Positions 6,937 to 12,830 of a stretch of DNA of 12,830 nucleotides are shown one piece after another; the stretch's first letter is position 1; each line of letters begins with the position of its first letter. Source of the DNA: an uncultured Collinsella sp. (GTDB taxonomy: Bacteria; Actinomycetota; Coriobacteriia; Coriobacteriales; Coriobacteriaceae). Under the pieces are notes generated by a model. It saw only the letters and a list, made by a program, of their open reading frames with translations, ran no database searches and was not told the origin of the DNA. Location: contig CABUSL010000046.1 of NCBI GenBank assembly GCA_902494295.1, positions 1 to 12,830 on the forward strand, read 5' to 3'. Position numbers and translations under genes: made by a program.

Positions 6937-7263
6937 ATGTACGAGCCTTCACGTGTTCTTCTGTCATTTCACATTGCAGGATTTCAGTATGCTGATGGCG
7001 CCTTGGTCCTGGGCGATCTTAAAGCGGGCGATAAACTGACACTGTGTGCTGAGCGCGATAATCCCCATGACCCCGAGGCAGTTGCGATCTACTATGGCAA
7101 GACCAAACTTGGCTACGTTCCAGGAAACGAGGTCGGCCCGCTGTCCTTGATGATGTATTACGGCCACGAGGATGTGTTTGAGGCCCGCGTACAACAGGTT
7201 GCCCCCGAGCGCAGTCCGTGGCATCAGGTGCGCGTTGGCCTCTATGTGGTGGATGCTCGCTAG
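6937..7263 (+). CDS. Stand-alone HIRAN-domain protein
   Basis: The 108-residue protein is essentially one HIRAN domain: an N-terminal strand leading into AGFQYADG, then LKAGDKLTLCAERDNPHDPEAVAIYY, then KLGYVPGNEVGPLS. The DNPHDPEAV and KLGYVP segments are the recognisable core. In eukaryotic HLTF the domain binds 3' ends of single-stranded DNA; bacterial stand-alone HIRAN proteins have no settled role, so DNA-end or damaged-nucleic-acid binding is only an inference. The start has GAGGAG five bases upstream. The 20 bases from 6926 differ at one position from those at the DUF2130 start (8201-8220). The 123-base gap from the aldehyde dehydrogenase contains a palindrome ACGGGCCCGT (6874-6883) but no clear promoter. 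The next gene starts 18 bases after the TAG stop. Confidence 0.85.
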   Translation: MYEPSRVLLSFHIAGFQYADGALVLGDLKAGDKLTLCAERDNPHDPEAVAIYYGKTKLGYVPGNEVGPLSLMMYYGHEDVFEARVQQVAPERSPWHQVRVGLYVVDAR

Positions 7264-7281
7264 TCGGCAATGGAGGCTGCC

Positions 7282-7461
7282 ATGTTTGATGACGATGATC
7301 TGTTCGATCTGACGGATGACCCGTTTGAGTGGGATATGCTACTCGATGACGATGAGTTGGAGCAGGACCGTAGGAAACGGCAGGACAAGAAAACTCAGGG
7401 TGACGCTTCGAAAAAGCAAGACAAGCGCCGCCGCGGACTGTTCGGCGGGCTCTTTGGCTAA
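7282..7461 (+). CDS. Small charge-segregated protein, unknown function
   Basis: The 59-residue product is not recognised. The N-terminal half (residues 1-32) is strongly acidic, with runs of Asp/Glu and several Phe/Trp/Leu (MFDDDDLFDLTDDPFEWDMLL). The second part (33-51) is Lys/Arg-rich (DRRKRQDKKTQ...KKQDKRRR), and it ends in a Gly/Phe-rich GLFGGLFG tail. No signal peptide or membrane segment is seen. The start at 7282 is preferred because GGAGG (7272-7276) lies five bases upstream; the in-frame ATG at 7270 overlaps that GGAGG and has no good site of its own. Position between HIRAN and phosphoesterase genes on the same strand, with an 18-base gap on the left, suggests an operon with HIRAN. 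It may bind nucleic acid or a basic protein partner, but this is speculation. Confidence 0.7.
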   Translation: MFDDDDLFDLTDDPFEWDMLLDDDELEQDRRKRQDKKTQGDASKKQDKRRRGLFGGLFG

Positions 7462-7481
7462 CCGCCGCATCGCTGTGTCTG

Positions 7482-7487
7482 TATACT
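7482..7487 (+). promoter_or_regulatory. Possible -10 box (TATACT) before phosphoesterase
   Basis: TATACT lies 40 bases before the phosphoesterase ATG in a 66-base gap. It matches five of six bases of the sigma-70 -10 consensus, but no convincing -35 box stands at the usual distance. If real, it would give the phosphoesterase a promoter separate from the HIRAN gene. Confidence 0.3.
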
Positions 7488-7527
7488 TAGCACGAGTTGA
7501 ACGCGTTGCGAAATGAGGGCATAGACG

Positions 7528-8073
7528 ATGATGTGGTTTACCGCCGACCTGCACCTGGGCGATACGAATATCTTGCACGACATGGACCGGCCGTTTGGCT
7601 CGGTCGAGGAGATGAATCGCAAGGTCATCGATGTTATCAATGAGTGCGTGGCTGCGAATGACCGCCTCTATATATTGGGAGACTTTACGTATCGCTTGCC
7701 CATGGCGGAGGCGGTGCGCCTGCGCGAGCGTATCGAATGCAAGAATGTGACACTCATCCGCGGTAACCATGACGGCGACTGGGAAGATCCAGACGCCCCG
7801 CAAATTTGGGAAGACGTGCGCGATTACCTGGAGATTGCTCCCGGCTATGCCAAGGGCCATCGTCTGGTGATGAGCCATTACCCCATGCTCAGCTGGAATG
7901 GCAAGGCGCGCGGTGCCATCATGCTGCACGGACATATCCACAGCAGGGGAGACCGCGCCAACGCGCGCAACCGCGATCGCGAGCGCCCCATTTACCGCTA
8001 CGATGTGGGCCTCGACGCCAACGACTACAAGCCCGTAAGCCGAGACCAGATCCTGAATTTCTTTGGACTGTAG
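7528..8073 (+). CDS. Calcineurin-like metallophosphoesterase
   Basis: The protein (181 residues) is a compact, cytoplasmic binuclear-metal phosphoesterase resembling the COG4186 group. Motifs in order are ADLHLGD with Asp7 and His9, LGDFTYR with Asp52, RGNHDG with Asn80 and His81, MSHYP with His117, and LHGHIH with His136 and His138. This is the complete metal-ligand set, so it should be active. Its DNA, RNA, nucleotide or protein substrate cannot be told from sequence; small relatives are annotated only as phosphoesterases. The ATG at 7528 has GAGGG eight bases upstream; a second ATG follows immediately. It is followed by a REP-like hairpin and a strong terminator, so it ends its transcription unit. 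Confidence 0.9.
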   Translation: MMWFTADLHLGDTNILHDMDRPFGSVEEMNRKVIDVINECVAANDRLYILGDFTYRLPMAEAVRLRERIECKNVTLIRGNHDGDWEDPDAPQIWEDVRDYLEIAPGYAKGHRLVMSHYPMLSWNGKARGAIMLHGHIHSRGDRANARNRDRERPIYRYDVGLDANDYKPVSRDQILNFFGL

Positions 8074-8079
8074 CTCGCA

Positions 8080-8116
8080 AACCGCCACGAAGGGGACAGG
8101 CACCTTTGTGGCGGTT
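8080..8116. repeat. GGGGAC-core hairpin, REP-like
   Basis: The arms AACCGCCACGAAGG (8080-8093) and CCTTTGTGGCGGTT (8103-8116) pair over 14 positions with a single G-T wobble, around the loop GGACAGGCA. The core AAGGGGACAGGCACCTT places GGGGAC at the stem-loop junction, as in the hairpin at 113-143. It begins 7 bases after the phosphoesterase stop and is followed after two bases by the terminator hairpin. No T-tract follows it directly. It looks like a member of a dispersed repeat family; copy number elsewhere in the genome cannot be seen here. Confidence 0.6.
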
Positions 8117-8118
8117 CT

Positions 8119-8153
8119 GGCGCCGTTGCCATTCTGGCAGCGGCGCCTATTTT
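8119..8153 (+). terminator. Rho-independent terminator of phosphoesterase unit
   Basis: GGCGCCGTTGCCA (8119-8131) and TGGCAGCGGCGCC (8135-8147) form a 13-bp stem with one wobble and a TTC loop, followed by TATTTT (8148-8153). The T-tract is only on the plus-strand side. It separates the phosphoesterase from DUF2130, which starts about 60 bases further on and so needs its own promoter in the 8154-8200 stretch, where no clear consensus was found. Confidence 0.85.
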
Positions 8154-8211
8154 GTCCGCGCGGCGCGGTAGAGTGTAGGCGGTTGAAATTTGCGTCCATT
8201 GAGGAGCTGCT

Positions 8212-9969
8212 ATGAACGAGATCAAGTGCCCGCATTGCGGCGAAGTTTTTAAGGTCGATGCGTCCGGCTATGCGGATATCGTCAAGCAAGTGCGCGATGC
8301 TGAGTTCTCGCGTGACCTGGATGAGCGCGTAGCGGCGGCTCGACGCGAGGGCGAGCAGGCGCTGGAGCTTGAGCGCTCGCGTTCGTCAGCCGCTTTGCAG
8401 GAGGCAGAGTCTCAGCGCAACGCTCAGCTTGTCGAGCAGAAGAATGCTGCAGCTCAGCAGCTGGCACAAGAGGTTGCCAAGCGCGATGCTGAGCTTGCCG
8501 AGCTGCGCGCCAAGCTCGAGGGCGCTGCCACAGAGCGCGAGAGTGCAAGCCAGCGTGCGGCGGTTGAGGCACGAGCTGACGCTCAAAAGGAGAATGCCGA
8601 ACTCCAGCGTGAGATTGATAGCCTGCGTGCGCAGCTTGGGCGCAAAGATGACGAAGCAAAGCTTGCCGAAGCCGTGGTGCGCAATGCGACTCAAAATGAC
8701 CTCGCTGTGCGCGATGCTCAGATTGCGGAGTTGCAGGCAAAGCTTGCCGCCGCAGATAAGGCTCAAGAAATGGCACTCGCAACTGCTGCGGCCGAGGCGC
8801 AGCGTAAACTCGAGGCTGCGCAAAATGAAGCGAATCGTAAGCTTTCCGATTACCAGACAGAAGTGCGCGAGAAGTTCTCGAATGCTAAGACTCAGTCCGA
8901 GCGCGAGGCCGAGGGCCTTCGTGCACAGCTTCGCGAGCAAGAACTTTCTGCAAAAATGGAGCTGTCGAAGGCGGTCGCCGCGGCGGAGCGAGAGCGCGAT
9001 GAAGCGCGTGCCAAACTGACGAGCGAGCTGGCGGTGCGCGATTCTCGCGAGGAACAGGCCAAGGCGGCACACGAGCTCGAGCTTGCGCAGGCCAAGCGTG
9101 CGAGCGATGATCTGATTCGCTACAAGGATGAAGAGATCGAGCGCCTTAAGGACATGAAGGTCCGCCTGTCCACCAAGATGGTGGGCGAGTCACTCGAGCA
9201 GCACTGCGAGACTGAGTTCAACCGTCTGCGCATGACGGCGTTTCCTAACGCGTACTTCGAGAAAGATAACGATGCGTCCGAGGGTACCAAGGGCGACTTT
9301 ATCTTCCGCGAGTGCGACGCGAGCGGCAACGAGGTCATTTCGATTATGTTCGAGATGAAAAACGAGAACGACGAGACTGCGACCAAGCATAAAAACGAGG
9401 ACTTCTTTAAGAAACTCGATCACGATCGTCGCCAGAAAGGCTGTGAGTACGCGGTGCTCTGCACGCTGCTCGAGCCCGAGAGCGAGCTCTATAACGCAGG
9501 GATAGTCGACGTGAGCTATCGCTACGAGAAGATGTACGTGATTCGCCCACAGTTTTTCATTCCCATGATTACGCTTCTTCGCAACGCCGCTATGGGTTCG
9601 CTTCGCTATAAGCAGGAGCTGGCGGAGTACAAACAGCAGAATATCGACGTCACGAACTTCGAAGCCAAGATGGAGAAGTTCAAGAACGATTTCGGCCGCA
9701 ACTACGAGATTGCGAGCCGCAAGTTCCAAACGGCAATCGATGAGATCGACAAGACGATTAGCCATCTGCAGAAAACCAAGGAGGCGTTGCTGTCCTCCGA
9801 GAACAACCTGCGCCTAGCCAACAAGAAGGCCGACGATCTTACCATTCGCAAGCTCACGTGGGGCAACAAGACCATGAAGGCCGCGTTTGACGAGGCGCGC
9901 GGGGCTGCGACAGAGACAAACGATGAGCCCGCCGAGGCGGATTCGTATGAGGTCGAGGACGCCGAGTAG
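8212..9969 (+). CDS. DUF2130 coiled-coil protein with PD-(D/E)XK-like domain
   Basis: The 585-residue protein starts with a half zinc-ribbon (Cys6-x2-Cys9 in IKCPHCGEVF). A very long Ala/Glu/Arg/Lys-rich coiled coil follows (about residues 27-318), then a globular domain (about 320-465) conserved in the DUF2130 family. A second helical segment (about 465-545) leads to an acidic tail. The globular part contains a conserved glutamate cluster (ESLEQHCETEF, 326-336), GDFIFRE with Asp362, and IMFEMKNE with Glu381-x-Lys383, followed by KHKNEDFFKKLDHDRRQKGCEYAVLC. A glutamate helix, D and E-x-K in this order resemble the PD-(D/E)XK nuclease fold, so nuclease activity is plausible but unproven. The family's function is unknown. 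The start has GAGGAG five bases upstream. A bidirectional terminator follows. Confidence 0.85.
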   Translation: MNEIKCPHCGEVFKVDASGYADIVKQVRDAEFSRDLDERVAAARREGEQALELERSRSSAALQEAESQRNAQLVEQKNAAAQQLAQEVAKRDAELAELRAKLEGAATERESASQRAAVEARADAQKENAELQREIDSLRAQLGRKDDEAKLAEAVVRNATQNDLAVRDAQIAELQAKLAAADKAQEMALATAAAEAQRKLEAAQNEANRKLSDYQTEVREKFSNAKTQSEREAEGLRAQLREQELSAKMELSKAVAAAERERDEARAKLTSELAVRDSREEQAKAAHELELAQAKRASDDLIRYKDEEIERLKDMKVRLSTKMVGESLEQHCETEFNRLRMTAFPNAYFEKDNDASEGTKGDFIFRECDASGNEVISIMFEMKNENDETATKHKNEDFFKKLDHDRRQKGCEYAVLCTLLEPESELYNAGIVDVSYRYEKMYVIRPQFFIPMITLLRNAAMGSLRYKQELAEYKQQNIDVTNFEAKMEKFKNDFGRNYEIASRKFQTAIDEIDKTISHLQKTKEALLSSENNLRLANKKADDLTIRKLTWGNKTMKAAFDEARGAATETNDEPAEADSYEVEDAE

Positions 9970-9991
9970 GGCATAGCGTATAGTGCAAAAG

Positions 9992-10030
9992 CGGGGCCGC
10001 TGGCGATATTGCCAACGGCCCCGTTTCGTT
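9992..10030. terminator. Bidirectional terminator between DUF2130 and helicase
   Basis: CGGGGCCG (9992-9999) pairs with CGGCCCCG (10016-10023); inner GGC pairs with GCC around GATATT, with two unpaired bases each side. Plus-strand transcripts run into TTTCGTT; minus-strand transcripts run into CTTTTGC. It serves the two convergent genes whose stops are at 9969 and 10044. Confidence 0.85.
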
Positions 10031-10043
10031 CCAGTATGTTCGG

Positions 10044-12725
10044 CTAGTCCTCGAGCAGGTCCTCGATAAAGCCGACGCGGTAGTTTTTGAAGATGACCTC
10101 GCCACCGTCTTGCGTGGCGTCCAGATCGACATCGCCCATGATGCCAAAGTCGTGGTCGCCGTTCTCGTCGGCAAAGATCTGGTGCACGTGCCATACGTGC
10201 GCGGTCTTCTCCTCGGACTCATCGATGGAAAACATCGCGGCGCTGCGGGCATCTCCGTCGGTGAGGATTTCCTCGTGCTGCTCGTGGTAAGCGTCGAGTG
10301 CTTTTTGCCAGCGGATCTCGCTCATGCCCCAGTCGTCGTCGAGCTCGCCCAGGTCGCGAACGTGCTCGCGGGCGGCAAGGGTCACGCGGCGGAAGAGCGC
10401 ATTGCGCACCAACAGCGTGCAGCCGCGGCGGTCCGCCACGACCTCGTCGATGCCCTGCGGCGGCGCGGCGTCGAGGGCTGCCGGGTTGCCGGCGTTCTCC
10501 CACTCGTCCACCAGGCTCGAGTCCACCGAGCGCACCACAAAGCCCAGCCACGAGATAATGTCGCGCAGGCGCTCGTCGCGCTTCTCGATGGGTACGGTGC
10601 GGTCGAGAGAACGGTAGGCCTCTGCCAGGTAGCGCAGCAAAATGCCCTCGGAACGGGCGATGCCGAGCTTTTGAATGTAGCCCTTAAAATCGCTCGCGCT
10701 TTCCAGCATATCGCGCAGAACGCTCTTGGGAGAGAGCTGGTAGTCGTTTGCCCAGGGCACTTCCTGGCAGTACTTGTCAAAGGCGGCGTCGAGCAAATCC
10801 TCGAGCGGCTTTTCGTACGTGACGTCTTGGATGCGTTCCAGACGCTCCTCATAGTCGACGCCGTCAGCCTTCATCTCGGCCATGGCGCGATCGCGTGCTG
10901 CGCGCTCCTGTGCACGCAGCACCTGCTTGGGATCCTCGAGTGTTGCCTCGACCATTGAGATTAGATCCATGGTATAGGTCTCGCTCTCGGCATCAAGCAG
11001 CTCCAACGCGGCAAGCAAGAACGGCGAGAGCGGCTGATCGAGCGCGAAGTCCTCGGGCAGATCGACCGTCAGCGCATAGTCGATGTCTGGTGCGGCGTCA
11101 GTCGGGGCGTCGGGCGCGGGCGGCACCTCGGTACGAACGACGACGCCGGAATCGATGAGCGTGGCGAAGATTTCGTCGGCGCGAACCTCGAGCTTAGCCT
11201 TTTCCTCGGGAGTCTGCAGGCTCGTCTCGATGAGGTCGTGTACGCGGGCTCGGGCATCGCCGCCCTGCTCGACCACGCTAATCACCATGGAGTGTGTGAT
11301 GCGCAGGCGCGGCTTGAGCGTCTCGGGCTGCGTCTCGATCAGGCGCTCAAAGGTCTGCTTGTTCCAGGTGACAAAGCCCTCGGGGGCCTTCTTCTTTTTA
11401 ATCTTGCGGAGCTTCTTGGGGTCGTCGCCCGCCTTGGCCATGAGCTTGGCGTTCTCGATCTCGTGCTCCGGGGCCTCGGCGATGACCATGCCCTCGGTAT
11501 CGAAGCCCGAGCGGCCGGCGCGACCGGCAATCTGATGAAACTCGCGGGCGCGCAGACGACGCATCTTGTAGCCATCGAACTTGGTGAGCGCGGTGAGCAC
11601 CACGGTGTGGATGGGTACGTTGATGCCGACGCCGAGCGTATCGGTGCCGCAGATGACGGGCAGCAGGCCCTGCTGCGCCAAGCGCTCGACCAGCAGGCGA
11701 TAGCGCGGCAACATGCCAGCATGGTGCACGCCGACGCCGCATCCAAGCAGGCGCTTGAGAATCTTGCCAAAGGCCGTCGAGAAGCTCGTTCCCTTTGCCG
11801 CTTCCTTGATGGCCTCACGCTGCTCCTTGCTGGCGATGCCAAAATTGGCGAGCGACTGCGCCGTCGCAAGGGCGGCATCCTGGCTAAAGTGCACGATATA
11901 GAGCGGGGCCTCGCCGCGGCGCATGGCGAGCTCGACCGTGCCCTCGAGGGAGGTCGTCACATAGTCGTAGCTCAGCGGAACAGGACGCGGGGCGTCGACA
12001 ACCAAGTCGCAAGCAGCGCCGGTGTGCTCCTCGAGTGAGGTGGCGATGGCAGTGACATCGCCGAGCGTGGCACTCATGAGCATAAACTGCGTATGGGGCA
12101 GGGTGAGCAGCGGCACCTGCCAGGCCCAGCCGCGGTCGGGGTCGGCAAAGTAGTGGAACTCGTCCATGGCCACGCAGCCCACGTCGGCGTCCTCGCCCTC
12201 GCGGAGCGCATCGTTGGCAAGGATTTCGGCCGTGCAGCAGATGACGGGTGCCTTGGTGTTGATATGCGTGTCGCCGGTGATCATGCCGACGTTATCGCGG
12301 CCGAGTACCTGTACCAGGTCGAAGAACTTCTCGCTGACCAGAGCCTTGATAGGAGCCGTATAGTAGCAACGTTTGCCCTGCGCCATGCCCATAAAGAGCA
12401 TGCCCAGCGCGACGAGCGATTTACCCGATCCGGTCGGTGTTCCCAAAATGACGTGATCGCCGGCAGCTAGGTCCATGAGGGCCTCTTCTTGGTGATCCCA
12501 CAGTTCAATGCCGCGGTCGCTTGTCCATTCAAAGAAGCGTTCGAAGGCCTGATCGGCCGTGAGCCATGGCTCGGGCTCGCTGCCGTCCTCGGGCTCCCAC
12601 CAGGTGGGGGAGAGCGCGCCGAGCGAGCCAAACTCGGCTTCGGTTCCCGTGCCGCCCGAGAATGAGCTGGCGGCCCCGGCGCTGGAGACGTTGCTGGCGG
12701 CGGTATCTGTCGTGGTCTGTGCCAT
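10044..12725 (-). CDS. Ski2-like DExH helicase with DUF3516 C-terminal region
   Basis: The 893-residue protein is a superfamily 2 ATPase, probably an RNA or DNA helicase. Motifs in order are I GTPTGSGKS (95-103), Ia APIKALVSEKF (124-134), Ib TGD (150-152), II DEFH (188-191), III SAT (218-220), V TDTLGVGINVP (361-371) and VI QIAGRAGRSG (398-407). After a basic linker KKLRKIKKKK (437-446), a roughly 440-residue C-terminal region matches the DUF3516 extension that accompanies such helicases in Actinobacteria. All ATPase motifs are intact. The first 30 residues are Ser/Ala/Thr/Gly-rich and probably disordered; the ATG at 12725 has only a weak GAGAAAG upstream, so the exact start is less certain. 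The gene is convergent with DUF2130 and apparently single. The biological substrate of this family is not established; RNA turnover by analogy with Ski2/Mtr4 is an inference. Confidence 0.92.
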   Translation of the reverse strand: MAQTTTDTAASNVSSAGAASSFSGGTGTEAEFGSLGALSPTWWEPEDGSEPEPWLTADQAFERFFEWTSDRGIELWDHQEEALMDLAAGDHVILGTPTGSGKSLVALGMLFMGMAQGKRCYYTAPIKALVSEKFFDLVQVLGRDNVGMITGDTHINTKAPVICCTAEILANDALREGEDADVGCVAMDEFHYFADPDRGWAWQVPLLTLPHTQFMLMSATLGDVTAIATSLEEHTGAACDLVVDAPRPVPLSYDYVTTSLEGTVELAMRRGEAPLYIVHFSQDAALATAQSLANFGIASKEQREAIKEAAKGTSFSTAFGKILKRLLGCGVGVHHAGMLPRYRLLVERLAQQGLLPVICGTDTLGVGINVPIHTVVLTALTKFDGYKMRRLRAREFHQIAGRAGRSGFDTEGMVIAEAPEHEIENAKLMAKAGDDPKKLRKIKKKKAPEGFVTWNKQTFERLIETQPETLKPRLRITHSMVISVVEQGGDARARVHDLIETSLQTPEEKAKLEVRADEIFATLIDSGVVVRTEVPPAPDAPTDAAPDIDYALTVDLPEDFALDQPLSPFLLAALELLDAESETYTMDLISMVEATLEDPKQVLRAQERAARDRAMAEMKADGVDYEERLERIQDVTYEKPLEDLLDAAFDKYCQEVPWANDYQLSPKSVLRDMLESASDFKGYIQKLGIARSEGILLRYLAEAYRSLDRTVPIEKRDERLRDIISWLGFVVRSVDSSLVDEWENAGNPAALDAAPPQGIDEVVADRRGCTLLVRNALFRRVTLAAREHVRDLGELDDDWGMSEIRWQKALDAYHEQHEEILTDGDARSAAMFSIDESEEKTAHVWHVHQIFADENGDHDFGIMGDVDLDATQDGGEVIFKNYRVGFIEDLLED

Positions 12726-12830
12726 GTGGTTGCTTTCTCTCGCGATTGTCCGCCAACTATTATGGCGTAGCGGCGGCGCGGGGTGCCAGTGCGCGAGAAA
12801 ATGCAGGAAATGGGCGCGTGAAGTTAGTGC
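12726..12830 (-). promoter_or_regulatory. Upstream region of the helicase gene
   Basis: The 105 bases up to the window edge hold no gene. A -10-like CATAAT lies on the minus strand at 12759-12764, about 34 bases before the start codon, but the sequence 17 bases upstream is G+C-rich with no recognisable -35. This is a weak promoter candidate only. Confidence 0.25.

Noticed and set aside
7339..8289. Minus-strand open frame (316 codons) spanning the small protein, phosphoesterase and terminator
   Set aside because: It crosses a strong terminator and several plus-strand gene boundaries, and its translation shows no domain.
11238..12038. Plus-strand open frame (266 codons) opposite the helicase
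   Set aside because: It overlaps helicase motifs III to VI in antisense; the sequence has no family signature.

Overview
The window looks like chromosomal DNA of a high-G+C, anaerobic Gram-positive, most probably a gut coriobacterium such as Collinsella. This rests on the G+C-rich coding style, the combination of PdxS/PdxT with a MocR-type PdxR, a peroxide-scavenging reverse rubrerythrin, an actinobacterial-type DUF3516 helicase, and GGGGAC-cored hairpin repeats in gaps. The genus is an inference from protein style; no rRNA or other phylogenetic marker is present. No CRISPR array, tRNA, rRNA, transposase or phage gene was seen.

Layout. Positions 1-256 are non-coding: a terminator hairpin (1-42), then a composite foldback element (113-224). 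Positions 257-1755 hold pdxS-pdxT on the minus strand, the two subunits of the deoxyxylulose-phosphate-independent pyridoxal 5'-phosphate (PLP) synthase. Divergent from them is pdxR (1901-3316), a GntR/aminotransferase-fold regulator. The gap between them carries two copies of ATAAGGTCA placed between overlapping candidate promoters, a good candidate for the PdxR operator. pdxR converges on a reverse rubrerythrin (3388-3948, minus) whose terminator lies between the two genes.

Divergent from rubrerythrin is a two-gene unit (4205-6813): an iron-type alcohol dehydrogenase followed 8 bases later by a class-3-like aldehyde dehydrogenase. Together they could interconvert an alcohol, its aldehyde and the acid; the substrate is unknown. 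Next comes a plus-strand run of four genes (6937-9969): a stand-alone HIRAN-domain protein, a 59-residue charge-segregated small protein, a calcineurin-like phosphoesterase, and a DUF2130 coiled-coil protein carrying a PD-(D/E)XK-like D...ExK motif. A hairpin repeat and a strong terminator separate the phosphoesterase from DUF2130. The window ends with a large Ski2-like/DUF3516 DExH helicase (10044-12725, minus), convergent with DUF2130 across a bidirectional terminator.

The left half is well-understood metabolism and stress defence: vitamin B6 supply with its regulator, and redox/aldehyde handling. The right half gathers several proteins with nucleic-acid-related folds (HIRAN, phosphoesterase, nuclease-like DUF2130, helicase). 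That grouping is suggestive, but the terminators show it is not one transcript. The least described items are the DUF2130 protein, the small charged protein, and the GGGGAC hairpin repeats.
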